A stretch of 64,000 nt of DNA from Jacaranda mimosifolia (GCA_018894105.1 CM032133.1:16320501-16384500); one strand, 5' to 3'. Counted from the stretch's first letter, positions 9,801 to 23,735 are shown. Translations and numbers: made by a program. The notes: generated by a model from the letters alone, not told the origin.

Positions 9801-12800
9801 AAAAAAAAGCAAAAAAAGAAAGAGACGATTGGATTCTCCAGCCTGCTAAAGGGTTCAACTTGTTCCATTATGTTGTAGTTATAGAATTTCCTATATTGAA
9901 AATTAAATACAGAAGACGAGGAAGATATCATATTATGAAGTTCCATTTCTATGACAACTTCATTTGAGGGAAGCAATGATGCATGGGATATTTTGTGGTT
10001 TCTTCCCCACTGTTCAGTTTTTTGTTCTCTTCTATTTATGTTCGAAATTCTTCTAATTTTAATTGTTATTGCTCATATTTTTTAATCTCGAGTAATTAGT
10101 TTAAGTTTTGTTTAAATCCCTCTGCTTTTGTTTGCTGTTGAAATGTTTCTGATTTTATTTTTCTTATTTAATGTTCTAATTAGTGGAAGAACTTATTGTT
10201 CAATTTTAGATTAGGCGCTGCACTTCAAATATTGAGTTTTTTCAGCAATATTTACTGCAGGAGCCCCTGAGGGTTTCTTGTATTCCTAAGAAGGTCATTA
10301 AAATTTCAGCTGGTTATCATCATTCTGCTGCTATTACAGGTTTGCCATTAAGAACCATGTTTCCTCTTTTCTTTGTTAACAAGGATTATGATTGTAGTCA
10401 TGATTTCTCAAAGTTTTTCTTGGCTTTCTTATCCTCCATTGAGAGTACACGTGTTTCTCTTTTTGGTTGTGCAATGCTACAAAGCAAGGCTCTCACAGCA
10501 AGTTCAGCTTTCTGAATCTAAAAGATTTTGTGTCTGATTGCCAGAACAGTCTTGGTTCATTTAATGAAGTATTTGTGGTTCCCTGTTTTGGTGTAGTTAT
10601 TAATTCTATCTTGGTAAGAAAGCACTTATGTACCTTGAGGAATTCTAACCACAGAACCTGCAGAGAACCTAATTGCAAACTGCCATGACCGGCGGCCAAC
10701 TCCACTCTTAACAAACTCAAATACTTCCTATGACTCTATGACCATAGTCATCTTCCAACTATGAGTCATCTGCACCACATATTCTAGCTGAAAACTTATG
10801 CGCTCACTGTCCTTTGAACACAGAAACTGTTCCCATGTTAATCTTTGTGCGTTTGATTTGTCAATTAGATTTAGCTGTTAATTTCTTATTCATTGTTTGG
10901 ACAAAGGAAGTGGATTCAGCAAAATGTTCTTTCTTAGATTTAAATTTTATTAAGTACTGAAAGAACTTAAAGACTCAGTTGTCTGTAATTTTATGCATCT
11001 GATATTGCCTAAAAATAAGGGAAACTATGTGAAAAATAATTAAATGCCCGGAAGATAGGTTCTTTAAGAAAAAGTTGATTGCCAATGGCAATCTTATCAA
11101 GAACTTTCATGAGTGTTGGGTAAAGTTGGCACATAATCTCCGGACTGTTATCAAACCAATAAATTCCTAAAATTTCCAAATAGAATTAATTGTTTCTGTG
11201 AGCATTAAGGCTTTGTTTGGTTGTGAATTGGGCCATTCTCAGAAAATATTTTGGGAGAATGGATTTTGGGTAGTGGGGTTGGGGAATGTGATAGTTGTTT
11301 GTTTGTGTTTTGGGAGAATGAATTGGGAGAAAATGGTTTGTTTGTTCGGTTTTTTTGGGGGCGGGGGGACAAGATGTCACATCAATGACTTTTTTGTTGG
11401 GTTTGTAGGGTGAAATGAATATTTTAAAATTGTTTATATATGTGTACGTATAGATTGTGTGAGTGGTAGTAAGTGTATATATTTGTAATGATGAAAGAAT
11501 GTGTGGTGCCTTGGGGAATGGTGTGGAGTTGGGAATAGTAGGGATTTTTTGGGAATAAATTTTGTATTTTGGGAGTGGGATTGGGGAATGTATAGTGTTT
11601 GTTTAAGTTTTGAGAGTTGGAAAATGAATTGGGGGTTGACAAACAAACAAAGCCTAAATTAAGTTATTCTAGTTTATGTTGGGTTTTACTTGAAGTTTTT
11701 CTTTTGACATAGTTAGAGTAAACCTTATTGCTGTTTGTGAATGAACTTAACTCCTTGTCCGAGGACCAAGTTAACTGTTCAATGTTCGAATATATCAATA
11801 TTCATTCTCCCAATTTGTTTGGAAAATTCAGCAGTTTAAAAACGACTATGTGATTTTCTACTTAGCAGATTAAAACACTATATTACTAGTTTACTACTTT
11901 AAGCTCTGGCCACTCATCAAGCTTGTGGGAGCTTTTTGTGGAGCTTTGTGCACTCTTATGTTATGGGTTATTTCTTGGAAGATCTGGGTGAGAACATCTA
12001 GAAGTTCCTGTCCCATCCATATCTTATAACGTTATATTCATATTATCCTGATTCTTTGCTCTGTAGTTTGAATCAAAAGTTCCTCCCAAAACATCTAAGA
12101 AATTGCTAATGATACACAGCTAGTAGACTGCTGTCTGAATCCTTATTATTGTTCTGATCCTCCAACTCTTCCAGTAACTGTCAATCATGGTTTGCTGGAA
12201 CCCTGAGAATTCTGCCAGAACAGGGCAATCCAGAATCAGAATGGAGCAAGGGGTTCCTGTGAACTGGTGCTAAACGGCCATGGTAGTGAATTGGATGCAA
12301 TAATCCAAAAAATTGCCCAGAACGCTGCAACAATCCGAAAATGAAACGGCTCGGATCTTGCAGAGCTTAAGATCTTAGAGGTTGGGGGGCTGCTGGGATT
12401 GGTGATGCGGTGGTGCTGGTGGTGTTGTGGCCTTCACAAGATAGATTTGGTAATTTGCGGAATTGGGATACGGAAAGCTATTGGGGGTGTTGGTGTTAGG
12501 TGTGGCGGTGCAAAGGTGGTACTTGGTAAAGGCGCTTGGTGACCAAGTGGTGAGGATTATCACTTGTCAGTGGGTTGAAGAAGAAGACAATTTTTCTTTT
12601 TCCTTTTTCTGTGTCTTCCCACATTTTTTAGTAATAATTATTTGTTAGATTTTATTTTTTTAAAGTTTGATCAAAATATATCTTAGAATTGTTAAATATG
12701 AATTTCTTTTTATATTTAGTTATTATTTAAATTTATGATAAGTGGTTTAAAAATATCAAATTTATTTTTTTCAATTAAGAAATAATATACAAATATCATC

Positions 12801-15800
12801 TAAACTATTTATATATATATTTATTTAAAGTTTGAATATAGATATTTCCTTAGGGAGGACTAATAAGTATAAAAGAACCTTTTTAAAATCACCTTATGTT
12901 CGTATTATATAAATTTTATTATGAAAATATATTATTTATAGTTAAATTATATATTAATTTATATAGAATCGACATAATAAGTTTAACTATTACATCCCTA
13001 AAAATTGATTAATTTATATAGAATCAACATAATAAGTTTAACTATAACATCCCTAAAAATTGAATATCATTGCAATTAATTTTTAGAATATTTTTGTCTT
13101 ACATATTTCGTCAACAATTCAGTAAGGGGTGTAACACTATCTTTTTTACATTTTTATCCTATACTTGGTATTAATGATGTTTGTAATTTTATTATATTAA
13201 TTTTCCTTTCATAATGTTGTAAAATAGTTGAATACAAGATCTACGAAAATTATCATTAGTGTCGTAAAAAAGCTTATGTAATTTATTATATTCGTACTCA
13301 AAAACTACACTAACTACCTAATGTAAGTACTAATAGACATTTATACCGATTTTAATATTTTTAAAATTATTTTTAGTACTTTAAACTACAATTTCACGAA
13401 ACAGCCACGATCATTCCACGACTTGCAATGGAACTAGAACGGTAGCCTCCGTTCTGATCCCCACGACCGTTCCTGTGAACCATGTTGTCCCTTGAATATT
13501 TTTTGTTGATAATGTTGAGGACCTAATTTTACTTTTATGGCCAAATATGTTTATATATTTTGTGATTCGGGGTGATTATTTTCCCATAGCTTTAGTTCAG
13601 GTAGTTGGAAGTGGCTACTATTTTCATCAACCTAGGAAGATATAGCTATAATATTTTCCTCCTTTTTCGGCTTGATTCATGGAGCTTTATTACCTTCTTT
13701 GTTTTATTACACCTGACATGTCAGTTCAATGGCTTCCTTGTTTGTTTTTTAGACCTGATATGTGATTGCAATGGCTTTCTACATGTTTCAGATCGTGCAA
13801 CTTTCATATTCAGTTTTCCTCTCATCATAGTATATTTCTTGTAGTGGACGGAGAACTCTATACATGGGGAAAGAATACAAACGGACAGCTTGGCCTTGGA
13901 AAAAGTAAGTAAACGGACCTAGGTCCATGTGATTCTGTCTTTCGTCTGCCACAGTAATTATAAATGTATTTCGTCTTAAGCTCTTCTAAAGATTTAGATA
14001 CAGATAATTTTTTTTGGGTCCCCGGACATAAATTCTCCAAGTAACATATTGATATGTTGCAATCCATATAAACTAATCACTTACACTTCACAATATTATT
14101 GATATGTACTACTATCATCATCATCATCATCATCATCAATGATACTAATTGCAATAGGAATAATGATAAAGTGCTCCCTCCATTAGTCAGACCTGATCCC
14201 TATTTGGATTGTTTCATTCATTTTCCCCATTTATTTCATAATCTGGTGTTGATTCTGTAATAAACAATTGCAAGTGCTGCACCTATAATTTGTGTGCTTT
14301 GGAATTTGTATCTATGAAGACAACACTGATTCTAATCATCATTCTCTTTTGATACCAATCTGCAGAGGCAGAAAAGATAGTTTCTCTTCCCTGTAAAGTT
14401 GAATACTTAGGTGGATTCTTCATTAAAATGGCATCTTTAGGATTCGAACACTCAATTGCTGTTACAGGTCTGAATACTTTATCTTTCAGGAACTCTTTCA
14501 CTAACTTTGCAATTACTTATGCATGCTTCATTGCCCATTTGTTTTTCATTGTCCTTTCCTATACATCTGTTGGCCAGATAAAGGCGAAGCTTTGAGTTGG
14601 GGAGGAGGAGAGTTTGGAAGACTTGGACATGGGCACGAATCAAGCATTTTCGGATTTCAAAAAAGTAGCAGGTTCTCTTCATTTTAAATTAGCAAATGAT
14701 GTTATAGTCCATAAAATGCCTCCGGAAATTCCTGTGTTCTGCATAGTAAATGCTTGTTAGCAGGCTTCTTTGTCTTCACATATTGTTGTCCGAAAACAAG
14801 ATTTTCTTTTATGGTTGTTTTGGGTTCTCAACAAACAAAGCAAAACCCAAAGACTCTTAAATAATAATAATAATAATAAAATAGAGGTGCTTTGCCATCC
14901 TTTAGGAACTAGAGAAATCCAGAGTCTATTGCATCCTTGATTTTTGTGGTTCAAATCTATGTTAGGTTATAAAACGGCCAGATCCTGATCTAATTTCACA
15001 TATGGGCTTGTTGGCGTAAGCTTATCTGGATTCCCAGCTTAGGTTTTAATGTCAGAGAAGGGTATATATCATACGCTGAATATGGAATTGTGAAACTTAA
15101 GATGGGAAAATGATATCACAGAGTCCTGACTTTGAGTACATACCATGTACCCCACATCAATGAGAATCTGAAGTAGGGGGCGTTTTAAGGCTTGTGGTAT
15201 GTTGAGAAAGTAACTCTGTCATAGTTATCTTGGGCTATTGTAATGGCCCAGTCATTTTATTCTTCATTGGTAAGTGCCTAGAATTAAAGGTGGTATCAGG
15301 GCCGATTTTGTGATATTTCAGTAGAGGAGGTTTGTTCACTGCAGTAGCTCCTGGATGGTTGTCCTGTGACAAGGATGTTGCCTTCAGATGAGGGAGCTCT
15401 TGACATTCCTAATATCCTGATATGGTGAGAACTGGAAGTGAGGAGCTCTAATATTTGTTAAGAGAAATTGAGCAATTCAATTTGGCTACTTTCTGGATTG
15501 TGCTATGTTTAATTCATAAAAGAGTCCCTTTGAGTGAAAAAATTAGATTTTATTATAAAACCTATTTAAAATGATTATGCAATTCAGACTGCATTAAGTG
15601 AACATTATTGCACATTTGGGTTGTTTTCTGCCAAGAGAATCATTATCTGCGTGAATGATCTTGTTCTTTGCCATCAGTTCTATTTTAAATGCACATCCCA
15701 TAGCTAGCTGCAGTTTCCTATGGATAAAAAAAGGTCTTTTAGGTGGTATTTCTTCAGATCTTATTTGTCAACCATGTTGCTGTTGATTATTACTCCTGGA

Positions 15801-18800
15801 CAAATTATTAGTTGCTAATTACAGGATATACACTGTTTATTATGCTTTTGATATTATTTAATAGAAAGAATGCAAATCTTCTATCAACTTCTAGTATGTT
15901 ATTGTTTACTTGTCCTAGGTCTTTATTTGATTATTTTGTTGCTGGCCTCACATGCAGTGAGTATACACCACGGCTGATTAAGGGACTTGAGGGTGTGAAG
16001 GTACTTTATTTGCAGCATCATTCTTTATCATTTTGTTCTGTATGGCTCCCTTGATGAATCTTTCAGTCACGAGCACATTGTGCTTGTTGTATTCAGATGT
16101 TTATAATAATGGTTTCATAATATTAGGTCAAAAGTGTTTCTGCTGGAATGCTGCACTCTACCTGCATTTGTGGTATGTCACTTATGCTTCTATGGTCAAT
16201 GCCATCCCTACTTGTTTGGATATCATAAACACTACATCCTACCTTTACATTTGTTTGAATTTTCAGAAAATGGTAGTGCTTATTTCTTCGGTGAAAAAGA
16301 ATTAGGAAAATGGGTAAGATTTAAATTCTTCAGTTTAAGCAATCTGTTCTACATTTTTGTTCCCGATCTGTTGGTTATTTTATGATCTGACTGTTAATAA
16401 TATGATTCCTAAATATTAGGGCTTTGGCAAGGCAAAGAGTGCCACAACACCGTCTACAATTAGCACACTGCCTTTTTCAGAAGAAGTTGCTTGTGGTGGT
16501 TATCACACCTGCGTTATTACAAGTAATCATTTCATCTAAGTAATATTTTAATTTCATTTGCCTCTTTTACAAGAAAATAAATAGTTCAAAGGTTTGTAAG
16601 TACTTCATTTGGGAAGATTGTGCTTCTCCAAATGTCAACATTCAGAGAGCTAACTGCAGTTAAAAAATTTACATCTAAATAAAAATTCTAATGTCAAATT
16701 TTTTTGGTCTAACCTATTTCAGAAAAGAAAAAAATCAGAAAAAAGATGAAGCCATGTTTGATTTACTGTGGAAGTAAGGAAGTTCTATCTAAAGTTCACT
16801 AAAAGTTACTAAATGAAGTTTTTCAAATTTTATTTGACCAAGTACCCAGAGAGGGAGAAGAAAAGAAAGATGGAACACTGTGTGATATACTCTGGAAACA
16901 TGACCAGATTGACATTACCATTACAATTTATTGCACAAAAGTGTGTTTTGCATTTGCCAGAGGTCAATTTTGAGTTCAGCTAACTCAATCTGCAATTGCT
17001 CATTACAGCAAAATATGTTACCTGGCTGTAAGTTCTGCGAAAAGCTGGAATCAGGCCACCTTGTAAAGTGTACTAGAATATCATACCTCATCTCCACTAC
17101 TTAATACTTGATTACCAGACGATATATCTCAAGATATTTTTTCCTTGTTTTGTCGCTTGTCAATATTCTTCTTCCTTTATTTCTTTAATTGTTTTCTGTT
17201 ATAGTATCGTTTACGGTTATAGATATCAATTGGTCATAGTTGATGTCCAAATTGTTGTTTGATATTGAGAATGACATTGTGATTTCTTTACTGTGATATA
17301 TGGTGGTGGACACGTAGCTTATGATCTAAGAAATTTGGAAATGAACACTGCATGTCATTACCATGTCAACACTTAATTTTCAGAAAAAGAAAAGGTTATT
17401 GTGTGCTAGGGGCACACTGAATCAAACACCATATTTTCCCATGTCTCTCCAGATTATTTTTTGATAAAATGAAAACCTTCAGCCAAGAGTCAAACTTCAT
17501 GTCAGTGACAATTTGACAAGTAAGAAAAAAGATATTAGTGAATAGAGTTCAGGGCACTTAAAACTGACTAAACAAAACTAGAAAAATGTCGTTGGGCTAC
17601 GAAGTATTTATGATCAATTTTTTACTCTCCTTGTCATTTTCCGGTTGTTCAAACCTTTTTCTTCTTCTCATTTTTGACCCTAAAATAGCAGTTTATCCTC
17701 TATCTAGGTTTTAATGATACATTCTGTTCCCCCCCAAAAAAATGCCTTTAAGCATGTTCTTGACTTGTACCACTGCATCCTTGATGTGTCCTTACTGTGT
17801 ATGTGTTCTTGGCATGTCAATAACATGTTCCAAGCATGTTCAAAACGAATAAATATTTTGTGATCACGTTCCTCCCTGTTCGAACATCTTATGTTGGACA
17901 CCAACACTCTAGTCTTGGGAGAGGCTTTGTGCCTCTCTTTAGAATGTTCCTTGATAGCTTGCTACTTCCCGTTGGTTTTGTGCTGTCTTTGTACATCAGA
18001 AATGATATCCTGGTCGGACATTTACTTTTTAAAAACAGTTTTGGGTTTGGTTGATTTAATTCCTTTCATGTGTAAGGATTATATGTTTCTTTCAAAGTTG
18101 CCTTTATTCTTCATGAGGGATTACGAGAGTGCTTGAAACTTTCCTGTTCTTTTAGATAATACTTGCAGAAGTAGGGCTAACAATTTGGAGCCATTTTGGG
18201 GTGTTTTCAGGGAAATGTTTGGGAAAATATATATTGGGGGATTGTACCGGGAATATGTGGAGAATAAATATGTTTGGTTTTGTTCTAGAAATGATTGATG
18301 GGGTATATATCGGTAATAAAATGCGTTAGGTTTCATTTTGGAGAGGACAATTTCTACAATTAAAGTCATATCATGTAATATTATGTAAGGTTTGGCTTGG
18401 TTATTAGAGTCACATCAAATTTCTATATTTTAGACTGTTATCCTGCCATTATAATGATTGGACGATGTATAAAGATATAGGGAGAGGGAGATGTTGTTTG
18501 GTGGGAGTTAAACCCAAAAAGCTTTGACAATCTTTATTTTCTTTAACATTTCCCCCAAATAATACCAAACATTGTGAAGTTTTTGCCCTTTTGTTTTACT
18601 TTTTACATGTAAACAAATATGTCTTACCCATTTTAGAAACCATTTACACATGTCAATTGGTAATCGAACAAATTATTCTCAGATGTGCATTTTAAGTTTC
18701 CTTGCATAATTGTTGAATCCATGTTAAACATGTTACTGGTTGAAGCAAGCTTTTGCCTGGGAAGCTAATTTCTGTATATAACATCTTTTACCACATAGGT

Positions 18801-20494
18801 GGCGGTGAACTTTACACATGGGGCTCCAATGAGAATGGCTGCCTTGGCATTGGGTATATGCTTCACACATAAGAGTGTTGATAAAAACTACTACTTTTGT
18901 TTCTTTCCCATCCAAACAATAGGTTCTTCATTTGGTTGACATACTATATATCAGCTGCACAGATATTACTTCTTCACCTGAAAGAGTGCAAGGTCCATTT
19001 TTGAGGCAACGTGTGAGCAAGGTTTGTAATGATATCTAGAAATTGTGGGCACATACTTTAATACACTTGTTTCTGGTAGAAATGACATTTTTGAACCCAT
19101 ATTTTGTCCATCTCCTAAGCACTTCCTGAATTGGAGGCTCAGAAAATAGGACCGTATATAGTTAGAGGCCTTACTAATTTAATAGTCAACATTTAATTGC
19201 TCCTCTTACTTATTTTTTACAATTTTATTGTAACCAGGTATCCTGTGGTTGGAAGCATACAGCTGCAATTTCTGGTAAAAGTTACTGACTGAATATTCTG
19301 GTCAATATTGGTTTTAATTTTGTTTTTTATTGCATTTTGATATGGAACGAATTCAGAATCATGCCAATCACAAAAGAGCTAATACTTCCTTGAAGTGAAC
19401 TTACATAATGAAGGAAACATCGCAAATCTAATATTAGAGAAAAAATCAAATTAAAAAAATATTTTATACTATCCCTTGTACAGTGATGGTGCCATCCTTA
19501 GTCAAGAAAATATCACCCCTGGAAAACTCACATGAAGACCCACCCGGTGATAAGTTGCTGAGTGATCTGGTATCCAGAAAGAGTTTATTAAGAATGTCAA
19601 CATGAATGCCCTTCATAAATTAACGTACAACTTTTTATCTACTTTTTTTTGTAAATTATGTCAATATGCTGTTACATGTAAAGTAACGTACAAGCTTTAG
19701 CATTGCTTGTACTGTTGAAAGGCATTTTAAAATTGAAACCACTATTTCCTATCAACCAGTTGAAATTACTTGTCTCTCCATTTTACTTGACTAGCTTTCG
19801 AACAAGAGCTTTTTGGCCTTTGAATCTAAATTTATTGTTTGCATATATGTCCTGGTACTGTTCTGAAATATATATATATATATACACATATATGCACACA
19901 TTTGAGTTTAGAATGCTGATGCTCCATTTAGATCTTGATTTGAGCAACATAAACATTAAGTCTTTGTTTGGTTTCAGAAGAAAAGCTGGAGTAAGTATAA
20001 TTATGAGAGAGAATAGACAGACTACTTCAATTTGGTTGATAAGTGTTGTGTGATTAAAGGGTGAATTGTTAAAGATTAGAGGAAGGAGGATCTTTGTGGA
20101 ACAAAAGAAGAAAGGCTTACCATTAGGGAGATAAGGTCATGTAGGGTGATGTCACGGTGTAACTGCAAAAGACTTGATGTGGAGTAAGTTGTTAACCTTA
20201 AGGAGCAAACACTTCTTATTTTTAACTTGATAAGGTAATGAATGATGTTAATGCAAGTGAAACCAGCCCTTGAACACTTGAAAATTTATTTTCATTGAGG
20301 TCTGGAAGTGTCTTGGAGAAATGTCTTAGTTGAGAAGGGAGTTGGTTAAATTTTCAACCATGCGGTTGCCAGATGAAGGAAGACTGTATTAACTCCATCT
20401 GTGAAATTAAGACATCTTGGTGAAATTAAATAGCAGACAAGAGTGAAAAATAAATAATTCTAGAAGATGTAGAAAATGCTAGTTTTCTTGTGAA

Positions 20495-20538
<44 letters not shown>

Positions 20539-22019
20539 ATATATATATATATATATATATGCTGATTTGAGCTATGAAAGGATGAGAATGTTCCCAGCTA
20601 ATGACTAAATTTAACAGGGGAGGCTTAAAAATTAGGAATGCCATTCACTGAGCTAAATAAATTGATAGAATTTTGGTAAACCCAACATGCAGGTAAACCA
20701 GAACTTCAAAATGGTAATGAGATTTGGCTTTCCATACATTTATAGGGCCCCTATCACCAAATAAATATTTGGTGGTGAAGTTTAGCCTGCCTTGCTTTAA
20801 TTTGTGATGGTTTCTTATATACAAATACGTGGTTGGAGATATATTTTTCTTTTATAGTTTTCTATAGATTTGCTTTGTTACTAAGCCAGCCATAGGCCCC
20901 ATTTTTCTTGGATATGTTCTGCTCAATGCAAGATAAGTAAGTTTACTTAAATGTGTGTGTGCTATGTATGCAACATCTGATTCCTTTGTCTTATGAAGTG
21001 ATCCAAATTATTTACTGACATCTAGGAGGCAATGTTTACACATGGGGCTGGGGTGGTTCAAATGGAACATTTAAAGAAGATGGGCATTCACCAGGCGGAC
21101 AATTGGTTAGCTTTTATGCATTTGCTTTCTGTTGCATTTTTTTTTTCTATATTCAATCACCATTATCTTATTTGTTCAGCTTGAAGAATTTGTCTCTCGT
21201 GAAAATCATGAAATTATTTGGTAGCTACAAGATATGTTTATGGAGGTGCCTGTGTGACAAATAAGTCACTCTCAAGATGCATGCACCTACAATCTTATCT
21301 TTTGAGCTGCTCTGTTCCACATTCTATTTACTTGTTGTGAGCTGAGGTGTTCATCATTTGATGTCCCTAAAGCAGTCCTTGAGATGTGACATAAATCCAT
21401 ATGATTTACAGACATAAGTCATAATATGCAGAATAAGTGCAATGTTAGTCAATTGAGCCACATGAGGATGCATGAAGAACTATGGTAAAAAGGCTGTTGA
21501 ACTTAGTTTGAAGTTAACCTCTACAGAATGCTAATAGGAAACAAATAGATGACAATAGGGTTGATTGAGCTGCAGCATTCGATGATTTGCAGTGGATTAC
21601 ACAAATAATTATTGCTTTACATTGATGATGCAATGTGTATATTCTTGTTTCCTTTGCTTTGAAAGTGATGGTTTTGTTTGAGAATTGCTTCCAATATGTG
21701 CGAAAGAATTGCTTCGTAACTTCGGACAATTGGGGTGCCTATTGTGTCCGTTTGTCCTTCTCACCTCTTCTTATGTACCATGACAACCGAAGACATCATC
21801 ATTTTGGTTTATGCTTTGGGAATACTTCATTGGCAATCTTGTTTTCAGGTTTATAGCTGTATCATTGTCTGTAACTAAGATAAATTGCCTTTCTTCTAGG
21901 GCCAAGGTGATGATGTTGACTACATTGAACCAATGCTGCTTGAGTTTCACAAGAGTGTCAAAGCATTACAAGTATCTTGCGGATTTAATCATACGGCTGC
22001 CGTATTCCAATGTATCTGA
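6606..22019 (+). CDS. RUG3: RCC1-repeat protein, RUG3-like (15 exons, 442 aa)
   Basis: Coding exons: 6606-6924, 8905-8981, 10261-10339, 13845-13904, 14366-14467, 14578-14671, 15958-16000, 16127-16172, 16267-16313, 16420-16522, 18799-18853, 18955-19021, 19238-19274, 21026-21105, 21900-22019. All introns are GT-AG; the joined frame of 1329 nt stays open to TGA. The protein has RCC1-type blades marked by WGNGDFGRLGLG (residues 60-71), ATGLNDFGQLG, TWGKNTNGQLGLG, SWGGGEFGRLGHG, TWGSNENGCLG and TWGWGG, each paired with a (C/A)GxxHT/S strand, as expected of a seven-bladed propeller. The first ~45 residues are rich in Arg, Lys and Ser with few acids, like a mitochondrial presequence. Domain layout and length agree with Arabidopsis RUG3, which is known to be needed for nad2 splicing and complex I assembly. 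The symbol rests on remembered similarity; another plant RCC1 paralogue is the main alternative. The ATG at 6606 is the first in the open frame. Confidence 0.88.
9768..9808. repeat. Poly-C / poly-A tract in RCC1-gene intron 2
   Basis: 23 C followed directly by 18 A. Run length is liable to sequencing and assembly error. The rest of intron 2 (8982-10260) shows no recognisable gene or element. Confidence 0.9.
11209..11654. mobile_element. Tourist-type (PIF/Harbinger) MITE in intron 3
   Basis: A 446-bp insert starting GGCTTTGTTTGGTTGTG and ending in the reverse complement GACAAACAAACAAAGCC, bracketed by the 3-bp duplication TAA (11206-11208 and 11655-11657). GGCTTTGTTTGG ends with a TAA/TTA duplication are typical of Tourist MITEs. 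The inside is G-rich on this strand (many TTGGGAGAATG and TTGGGGAATG words, also inverted) with no coding capacity. It lies in the longest intron of the RCC1-family gene and appears to be spliced out with it. Confidence 0.8.
12953..13062. repeat. 55-bp direct duplication in intron 3
   Basis: Two adjoining 55-bp units (12953-13007 and 13008-13062) differ at only two positions. They sit in a very AT-rich stretch (about 12600-13400) that may itself be an insertion. Confidence 0.85.
14114..14137. repeat. (ATC)n microsatellite in intron 4
   Basis: About eight ATC triplets in the intron between exons 4 and 5 of the RCC1-family gene. Confidence 0.85.
20498..20560. repeat. Compound (TC)n(TA)n microsatellite in intron 13
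   Basis: A TC run (20498-20534) is joined by a single G to a TA run (20536-20560). The remainder of this intron (19275-21025) holds no recognised gene. Confidence 0.9.
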
Positions 22020-22480
22020 ATGAAGAAGGCCCATCAACATTTCATTTTTTCGGCATCACTAACATCAACATCATGCAAGAGACTGGTGACGAAGACCACC
22101 ACATGTGCTTTAATTCTTTCAAGGTTGATGACAATCTGCAGAAAATTACGAATGCTACTCAAGAAAACTCCTGGATGGGCCAGGATACTGTTGAGATCAG
22201 TTGCTGAAATTTTCCCTGTAAATGTGCTTTAGAGTGATCCATTTATATGTTGTTTAGTGAACAAATGAAAGAGCCCGCCGGGTTATTCTGATACCGTGGT
22301 TATCTTACATGGTTAAATCTTTAGGAAACTATGTGTATCCTTTTGTTTTATATTTTACGGAATGTATTTATGTAAATATATTACATTATATAAAAGAAAC
22401 TAAGTGCACTTGACTCAGTGCCTCAGATTAATTTTCTTTGCTTGCAACTCGGTTGAATAAAACTGTACGTTAACTTCACT
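22020..22480 (+). other. 3' UTR of the RCC1-family gene
   Basis: Sequence after the TGA at 22017-22019. A canonical AATAAA lies near 22456 (GGTTGAATAAAACTG), and AT-rich, TGTA-containing elements near 22370-22400 could act as plant far-upstream signals. The exact cleavage site is not visible. Confidence 0.5.
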
Positions 22481-22521
22481 GTCATATAATTATTGTAGGA
22501 TCATTGCTACTTCTATTGTAT

Positions 22522-22555
<34 letters not shown>

Positions 22556-23735
22556 ATAAAAAGATGGGTAAAGAATTTAGGGCAAAACGTAAAATAAAAT
22601 CAGCCGGGTACGTTTAGCATGGCAGCAATAATTTCCATGTGTCCATACATTTTATTTATGGGTATGGTAATTCTAGAAGATAGTGGCATAAAGTTAATTT
22701 ATTTTGTTCCATTTCTAATAAAAGTCAACACCTCTTCTGGGACAAAGAAAGCACATAATTAAACCAAACATGGAGTTTAAAGTAAGAGTTGGAAAACAAA
22801 AGGCTTGAGCATATTTACAAAATTACCTTCAAAAATAACAACAAAGACTTAGTGATATCATAATCTTTATTTAAAGTAAGAGGCTATTTAATTATAAGAT
22901 ACAAAATAAGTATTATTTCAGAAAGTCTCAAATAGAAAAACAAAAGTAACAAGATATGAGGATGGGAGTGTAACAAAACAAAAAGGAGTACCTACTATCC
23001 CATCACAAAGCAAATTAATTAGAAAATCATGAGCATTCATAATTAGTAAGAAACAGTGTCTAAAGGAGAGAACGCAAGCTTGTAGGAAGCTTTAGTCTTC
23101 AGATATATATAACCAGATACCTCTTATTATCTCTATATTTGGAAACCAAGAAACATTATGCTAAAGATGATGCAGTTAAGAAACTATATATAAAGATTCT
23201 CAAACTCTGTTACATCAGCAAATATCTAGTCTAGTCCAGAAACAAAACAAAACAAATCCCATGAGGAACCAGTACAAATATAACCTACATGTCCAATTGA
23301 ACTATAAGCTAGAAGTCTTTTGACTTTTGTTTGGGCCATTGCAGCCAATGCTCCTAAGATCATAGAAGCAAAGAAAATTTGTCGTGATGTAGCTTCATTA
23401 ACCATAAATAGGGTGCTAGGCTAGAGAGCTAATGAATTGGTCATTTGAATTTTGTTTTGACTGGTGGTTAAGCCTTTGTGGCTAACTCTAGTTCCTTTGA
23501 TTGAAGAATGGCATTTGGATCGGGGGGCAGAGAGTTCTGAAGCTCATGGCAAGTTTCTGAAATACCTACTTTCTCTTCTCTGACCAACTAACTGTTTATT
23601 TGTTTGTCGAAAATGGAAACAAGAGAGAGGGTGAAATAGAAAGAATGATATGGTGAAAGTTATATTATGTAAGTACATCCATAGTTAGCAAACTTGGATG
23701 ACAAAAATGTGAAGGATGAAAATAGAAGAGGAAGA
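22481..23735. other. Spacer between two convergent genes
   Basis: About 1.2 kb between the 3' ends. It contains a 27-base A run (22526-22552) and AT-rich sequence. The 3' UTR of the minus-strand kinase gene must lie in the right-hand part. No open frame or RNA gene was recognised. Confidence 0.5.

Noticed and set aside
9562..9976. Overlapping open frames around the C/A homopolymer in intron 2
   Set aside because: They depend on the poly-C/poly-A run and have no similarity to a known family.
18150..18600. Possible MITE in intron 10 (AAATGTTTGG-like words at both ends)
   Set aside because: Inverted similarity is weak and no target duplication could be seen.
19950..20000. TCTTTGTTTGG sequence resembling a Tourist MITE end
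   Set aside because: No matching inverted end or duplication was found downstream within intron 13.
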